64,000 nucleotides of DNA from Lunularia cruciata (Eukaryota; Streptophyta; Marchantiopsida; Lunulariales; Lunulariaceae): positions 52,604,593-52,668,592 of the forward strand of contig OX419759.1 in NCBI GenBank assembly GCA_948567375.1. Direction: 5' to 3'. This document shows positions 59,576 through 64,000 of the stretch, piece after piece. The translations under genes were made by a program, and so were the position numbers. The notes under the pieces were generated by a model. That model searched no databases and was not told where the DNA came from. It saw only the letters and a list, made by a program, of their open reading frames with translations. Position 1 is the first letter of the stretch. Every line of letters starts with the position of its first letter.

Positions 59576-59636
59576 CATTCATTAGTTGTAGAAAAAACCA
59601 ACCTACACGATTGGTTATTTCTACAGCTAATGAATG
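59576..59636. other. Perfect-looking 26 bp foldback upstream of the LBD gene
   Basis: Arms 59576-59601 and 59611-59636 (cattcattagttgtagaa / ttctacagctaatgaatg) pair over 26 bp with one mismatch and one wobble around a 9-nt loop. It lies about 225 bp before the LBD start codon. It could be a small inverted-repeat element, a promoter cruciform or part of the 5' leader. Confidence 0.6.
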
Positions 59637-59860
59637 ACGAATATGCTACATCTAGAGTGTTGATTACTCACATACCCTATTAGCCTTCGTGTAGCGTGGA
59701 TCGACCGTAGGTTGGCGGTGGCCTCCTTTCTACTAATTGTTAACCAGCAGTTTCTCCAATTGCGTAAGCTAGTACGGAGTCAAGAGGTTGCTCTCAGTTC
59801 TTCTGAATTCTGCACAATTTCCTTGCAACGCTTGTACCCCTGTCGGTCATCTGTTGTCCA

Positions 59861-60467
59861 ATGGCTAACCGGTCTCCTTGTGCTGCCTGCCGACTTATGC
59901 GCCGCAAATGTAACGAGGATTGCGCCTTTTTTCAGTATTTTCCTCTAGAATGTCAACCGAGGTTTTCTGTTCTTCACAAGGTATACGGAGCAAGTAACAC
60001 TGCGAAACTCCTGAACCGTCTCCCATCGGCGTGTCGGGCACAATGCGCATGGACCTTGGCTGAAGAGGCCACGATGCGTATGCAAGACCCGCCTAGAGGA
60101 GTGATCGGGTTTATAGAAGATCTCGCTACTTTGCTCAACCTGGTAACGGCTCAGCTCACTGGAACACGAGGAGAATTGGGTAAGTGAGGAGATGCAAGAG
60201 AGGGAGGAGCTCAAGGCAGTGGAGCAAGAGAATAATATAACGAGTGGGTTCACTTTACACCTTCAAGCACCATTTGGGAGTTTTGCACCTTCAAGCATCA
60301 TTCGTGGAATTTCCCAAGGAACGATGAGGCTTCCGAATGGAAATTGCGGAAATAACACACTGCCGCTGGAGGTTGGGATATCCAGTCAAACCTGTGGATT
60401 TCCGGAGTTGGGGAACATCGCGCAGCCTGGGATGTGGCCATCCAGGCTTCTCGGTAATACCTTTTAG
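59861..60467 (+). CDS. LOB-domain (LBD/ASL) transcription factor, divergent
   Basis: Seen: ATG at 59861 opens a 108-codon frame with the LOB zinc block C7-x2-C10-x6-C17-x3-C21 (CAACRLMRRKCNEDC), the GAS block FSVLHKVYGASNTAKLL (35-51), DPPRG (76-80) and a hydrophobic-heptad tail reaching EL at 106. Known: plant-specific DNA-binding regulators of organ boundaries and lateral organs. The frame ends GK-stop right over a consensus donor (GG|gtaagt, 60180). I therefore prefer exon 1 59861-60179, an 88 bp intron, and exon 2 60268-60467 (phase 1 match), giving 172 residues and ending 'PGMWPSRLLGNTF'. Alternatives: a 108-residue protein, or a frameshifted relic. Odd: two extra Cys (58, 62) and a non-standard region before the zipper, so it is a divergent member. 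The C-terminal exon is the part also found at 31113-31230. Confidence 0.8.
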
Positions 60468-62547
60468 AAATGAGTGGGCAGATTTGAGTGCAGGTAACGG
60501 GGGATCTAACTGGGAATGAGAAGTTCGATCTCAACACAGTACAGAAGTTTCTACAGAGTTTCAGAAGACAGAACAGAGGAGAGTAAGAGGCGATAATTTT
60601 GACCACGACGTTAGTGGAGGAGTCTCCTGTTCACATGTGTCACGGTCCTTAAGGCTCCCGTTTCCATCTGGTATAGGGTCCAGGAAAAGAGGCTTTGAAG
60701 AAGTCACTTGGTTAAGTTCTGTGTCATGCATCTCACCAGCATCATGCGACTGAACGACCGAAAGTCATGACCTTCAAACCCGAGTGCAGGAACGAGATCC
60801 AAGACAGAGATCTATGATAACCGAAATTGGGCTCCAGGCATGGGAGACGCTTAACAGACTCTTTGAAGAGCAAAAGAACCGGCAGAAATCTTTTGTATCT
60901 CACCAAAGGCGGAGCTGGCAGGGACAGACAAAAGTCCAATTTTAATACGGTGGTTGCAAGTGATAAGTCGATAAGATGCTGTTTTAGTTGGGAGGGGAGA
61001 TGGAGGCAGAGTGTCATGGAATTAGTGCTAGTGCTGGATATAGGATGCCGAGATTATAGGCGCAGAGAAGTTACATGTAATTTCAGGCTGTGCCCAGCTA
61101 AACGAGAAAATAAAATCAATGATGCACAGATAAAGTTGATAGAGTTGGAAGAAGTTGGATGCACTGTCGAATGTGTTTGATTCCAGCTTCAGAATTTAAT
61201 CCAACCTGTGAAGCTGAAGAAACGTACGAAGCACTTTCAAATTTAGGAAATCAGAATTTATGGTTGATCTTTGTTGTTGTTTTTCTTATTCTGCGTTTCG
61301 TTTTCTACATTATGAGATCACCCAGCACAGTTGAAAAGACTTCGAGATAGATTTTGTGATGGTGTTAACAATTGGGCTCTGTTGGCACGCAGGAACATTA
61401 CCATTGTTCAAAGAATGACACATGCCATTGCGAGGCCCCAAATCATGAATAGAAACGGGATTCCTTGACGCTGGATCCCTGGTAGCATGTGTACATCCGT
61501 AGCGATTCACAGAATTTCAGTTAATGTACATATAGCACACTCTAGTCGTACTCCCGAAGTACTTGCGGAATGAAAATGAACAGGATTCGGTTTTTTTCCC
61601 CTGGGTATGTCCTAGCTCGAGCGATACATCCCACATACAGCATTAACTGTGGAGCATATGTTACAACATCGGAACAACTTGGAACACCCTAGTTCGTTGG
61701 CAGTGTTCCAGTTGTGCCATTCTTCTAGACGAATAGTGAGCTAGCCCAACTCCTCGACACCTTAGCTCACGGTTATATGTGTTCGCAAGTCACAACTAGC
61801 TATAGCAAACACCAATTGTTGAATGAGATTCAGAATTCTGAATTCAGAATGATTTGTCCGATTTACCGGATCATAAATGGTGCACTGTCAGTGCGACTGC
61901 ATTATACCCAACATGTTAGTTAGCTATAGAGAGTGCGACATGTATACGATATACGTGTGGATGACTTAGACGAGTCATTCTGGTAGTCCGATGCCAGTTT
62001 CTTACGTGATGACCAATGGTAAAACATCCGATGTCTTTTGATGTTGATTATCGTATCGAGTTTCTGGATTATTTCCGGAGGCACATCTATTATTTTGAAA
62101 TGAATCAGTGAAGGAATGGACTTGCTTCTCACCTCCACCTTCAGGCATTGGCGAATCATCCATTTGAGTTCAGGATATGGAATCAGCGGAGTTGCTCTGA
62201 TCCTGCGTAGAGTTTACACTCGTACTGGATTGGAGCGGCGCAGATGGTGTGTTCTTGGGTGCTGTGTTTCTCGATTTTCGATCAGAATCATGCCCGCATG
62301 AGAGTACAGGATACAAAACAAAGGTGTACGTTGTCCACCGAGATGACGCGATACATAGAATATCAACGAGTCTTTGACGTGGATATCTTTTGATTGCCTC
62401 CAGACAGCTACACTGAAAAATATTGGACATGTCTTATATCTACTCCGCGATTCCTGTAATACAGTACATGGAGTATTCCGGCGGCTGCCATATCTGAATA
62501 GGGGTACCTGTTCATATTTGCAAACAACACTGTGAGACGTTCCACCT

Positions 62548-62779
62548 AGTTGATTGGTGTTGCTCATTTGAGTACTTAGAAACAGACATCAACACTGAGA
62601 CGGACCAAAGACCATGCCTGGTCTTTGGTTCCATATTTGTCGTACCTAGATCCATTACTTCTGTTATGCTAATTATGACGAGGACTAAAGAATCAAGGCT
62701 CAAGTTCTCTTGTTAGGGTTCGTAAGAAAGAAATGAACTGGCCCTAACGAATCGGAGAATGGGTGGAGTTTCTGTAGCC
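62548..62779. repeat. About 232 bp insertion relative to the left copy
   Basis: The left copy reads 'ccatctgtgaatag' across the site; here the two sides are separated by 232 bp. Inside, 62604-62629 is a perfect hairpin (accaaagacca-tgcc-tggtctttggt). Other inverted pieces (gttaggg / ccctaac) also occur. No clear target-site duplication, so it could be a small non-autonomous insertion or a deletion in the other copy. Confidence 0.6.
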
Positions 62780-63095
62780 GTGAATAGTAATGCACATCTA
62801 CAGAACTGGAATCATTCTGGATTGTACAACGCCTGATAGGTCTCAATTGCAAGACTATTAGATACCCGATTCATTGAATCGAAATCAGTTTAGAAATGTT
62901 CCTCTACAATAATAGTATATCCTATTTGCGGATGGAACTTGTGACTTATCCGTCCTGAAATATAAGCAAGAGCTTGCCCTTTTTTATTAGGTACACTTTT
63001 ACATAGAAATCATCGAACAAATTATTAACGGCTGAGTTTTAATGATTGTTCACTCGCTAAAGCTATAACCATTGAAATTTGAAGAAGTACCATCT

Positions 63096-63173
63096 AAAGA
63101 AAGGCATGGGACAGGATTGTGCCAAACGAGTGACTCCATTCGTTTTGCACAATCCTGTCCCATGCCCGTCTTT
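63096..63173. ncRNA. Long foldback, candidate small-RNA precursor (right copy)
   Basis: Arms 63096-63132 and 63137-63173 with loop 'actc'. The central 20 bp (ggcatgggacaggattgtgc) pair perfectly. The right arm is identical to that of the copy at 32998-33075; only the left arm differs, and here it pairs better. Confidence 0.5.
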
Positions 63174-63654
63174 ACTACGAGACAATGCGGTTCTTCTTTG
63201 AAGCACATTGCTTATGTAGCATAATCTAACTAGTCCACATTTGGGTTGTGGTTCTAGAATTGATTAGTCTCTAAATACTTCTCTTTGATGGATGCATAGA
63301 TGTACATTTCTACATCATTATCATTATTCTTGCTCTACCAATCGTTCTATGCTCCATCTACTATGCCTTGTTCTACGGTCTCTGTCTCATTAATAATCCT
63401 TTAAATCTCTTTGATTTGAAAACAATCATCATCTTGCATTTCCAAATCAATAAATTCTCCCTATTGAATCAACTAATGTATATTATATCTCCTTGTCCCC
63501 ATTGTGTTCCAATTTACACTTAGATTTGAAAAATCTCTTCTAGTATCTCGGTGCTCTGCATTTCTACACCAAGAAAACGCTTCTATCACTATTGATGCAT
63601 TGCAAAATGTGTAATTATAACCTATCAAACACTTTCATAAATACCGATGCAAAT

Positions 63655-63890
63655 CTATAAAACATTTACAACATACAACGAACACAAAAAGGGATACAAA
63701 ACATTTCTAAAAAATTCGTCTTGTTGCGAATCTAGTTGCATGAAGTGAAAAATGGAAGACCTGTATGCTAGTATGCAAGTTCTAATTTAATGAAAATTTT
63801 GAGAGTGTTGCTTGGCCTTACTTCTCCAGATTACTACTCTCCCGTCTCGCTGCTCAAGCTTTTTTAACTAGGCTGCAAACATCTTCATGG
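63655..63890. repeat. R4 repeat, left half (third copy)
   Basis: Matches 33548-33786 and 19925-20156. It is followed, as at 33787, by the sequence leading toward the peroxidase locus, not by the R4 right half. Confidence 0.8.
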
Positions 63891-64000
63891 AATAAATGAC
63901 TTACTCAAAGGTACGACTTAAATACTCTACTTAATTGGATATTAGGTGTTATCTATAAACTCTCACACCTCTAGGATAGGTACATGTATATCAATGCATA

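Larger units (their letters stand above)
60350..64000. repeat. Segmental duplicate of the LBD 3' flank, right copy
   Basis: Collinear with 31113-33995 and continuing past the window end. Compared with the left copy it has extra DNA at 60855-61467, near 61640 (26 bp) and at 62548-62779. Frames such as 60827-61180, 61159-61350 and 62116-62301 lie in it; none is kept open in both copies over a useful length, so none is called a gene. Confidence 0.85.

Noticed and set aside
1-64000. CRISPR arrays, operons, bacterial insertion sequences, rRNA
   Set aside because: None is present. The gene structure with GT-AG introns and plant protein families shows plant nuclear DNA; the direct repeats found lack regular spacers.

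Overview
The window is nuclear DNA of a land plant. It is AT-rich and dominated by decayed Ty3/gypsy and Ty1/copia retroelements and by families of unclassified repeats. Between them lie three recognisable host genes with GT-AG introns of about 90-360 bp: a secreted thaumatin-like protein (PR-5 type, + strand, 13834-15265), a secreted class III peroxidase (PR-9 type, - strand, 36138-37953) and an LBD/ASL (LOB-domain) transcription factor (+ strand, starting at 59861). Class III peroxidases and LOB-domain proteins place it in the land-plant/streptophyte lineage. The compact introns and divergent gene sequences suggest a seed-free plant, but I cannot name the species.

Layout. 1-290: end of a repeat family (called T here). 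847-7440: two direct copies of a 2.7 kb repeat (R1) separated by a 0.6 kb repeat (R2), running into a minus-strand gypsy remnant (7440-10100). 10835-13345: T-family long copy. 13691-15521: thaumatin-like gene. 15522-18865: nothing recognisable. 18866-19915: inverted R1. 19925-21195: repeat R4. 21213-26301: a second copy of 8155-13412 (gypsy remnant plus T element). 26310-27285: copia RT/RNase H. 27285-29760: repeat R3. 30000-31112: short T element with a 108 bp minisatellite. 31113-33995: a 5'-truncated copy of the LBD 3' region and its downstream DNA. 36138-38315: peroxidase. 39123-40095: second half of R4. 40770-41640: copia (-). 43100-45235: copia (+). 45515-54575: R3, gypsy, and copia-RNase H/R3/T blocks. 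54576-56425: R1 and R2 pieces. 59861-60467: LBD gene. 60350-64000: LBD 3' region and downstream DNA again, running off the window.

The most informative structure is the repeated neighbourhood 31113-33995 versus 60350-64000. The left copy leads from an LBD relic into an intact peroxidase gene. The right copy starts at an LBD gene and leaves the window inside the sequence that, on the left, precedes the peroxidase. This predicts a second peroxidase copy about 2 kb beyond the right end. Both copies carry a long, nearly perfect 78-nt foldback. Repeat R4 at 20 kb joins directly two sequences that at 33-39 kb flank the peroxidase gene, so the 20 kb locus looks like a deletion relic of a third copy. 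No CRISPR arrays, operons or prokaryotic features are present. Most of the remaining short open frames are repeat-derived or chance.
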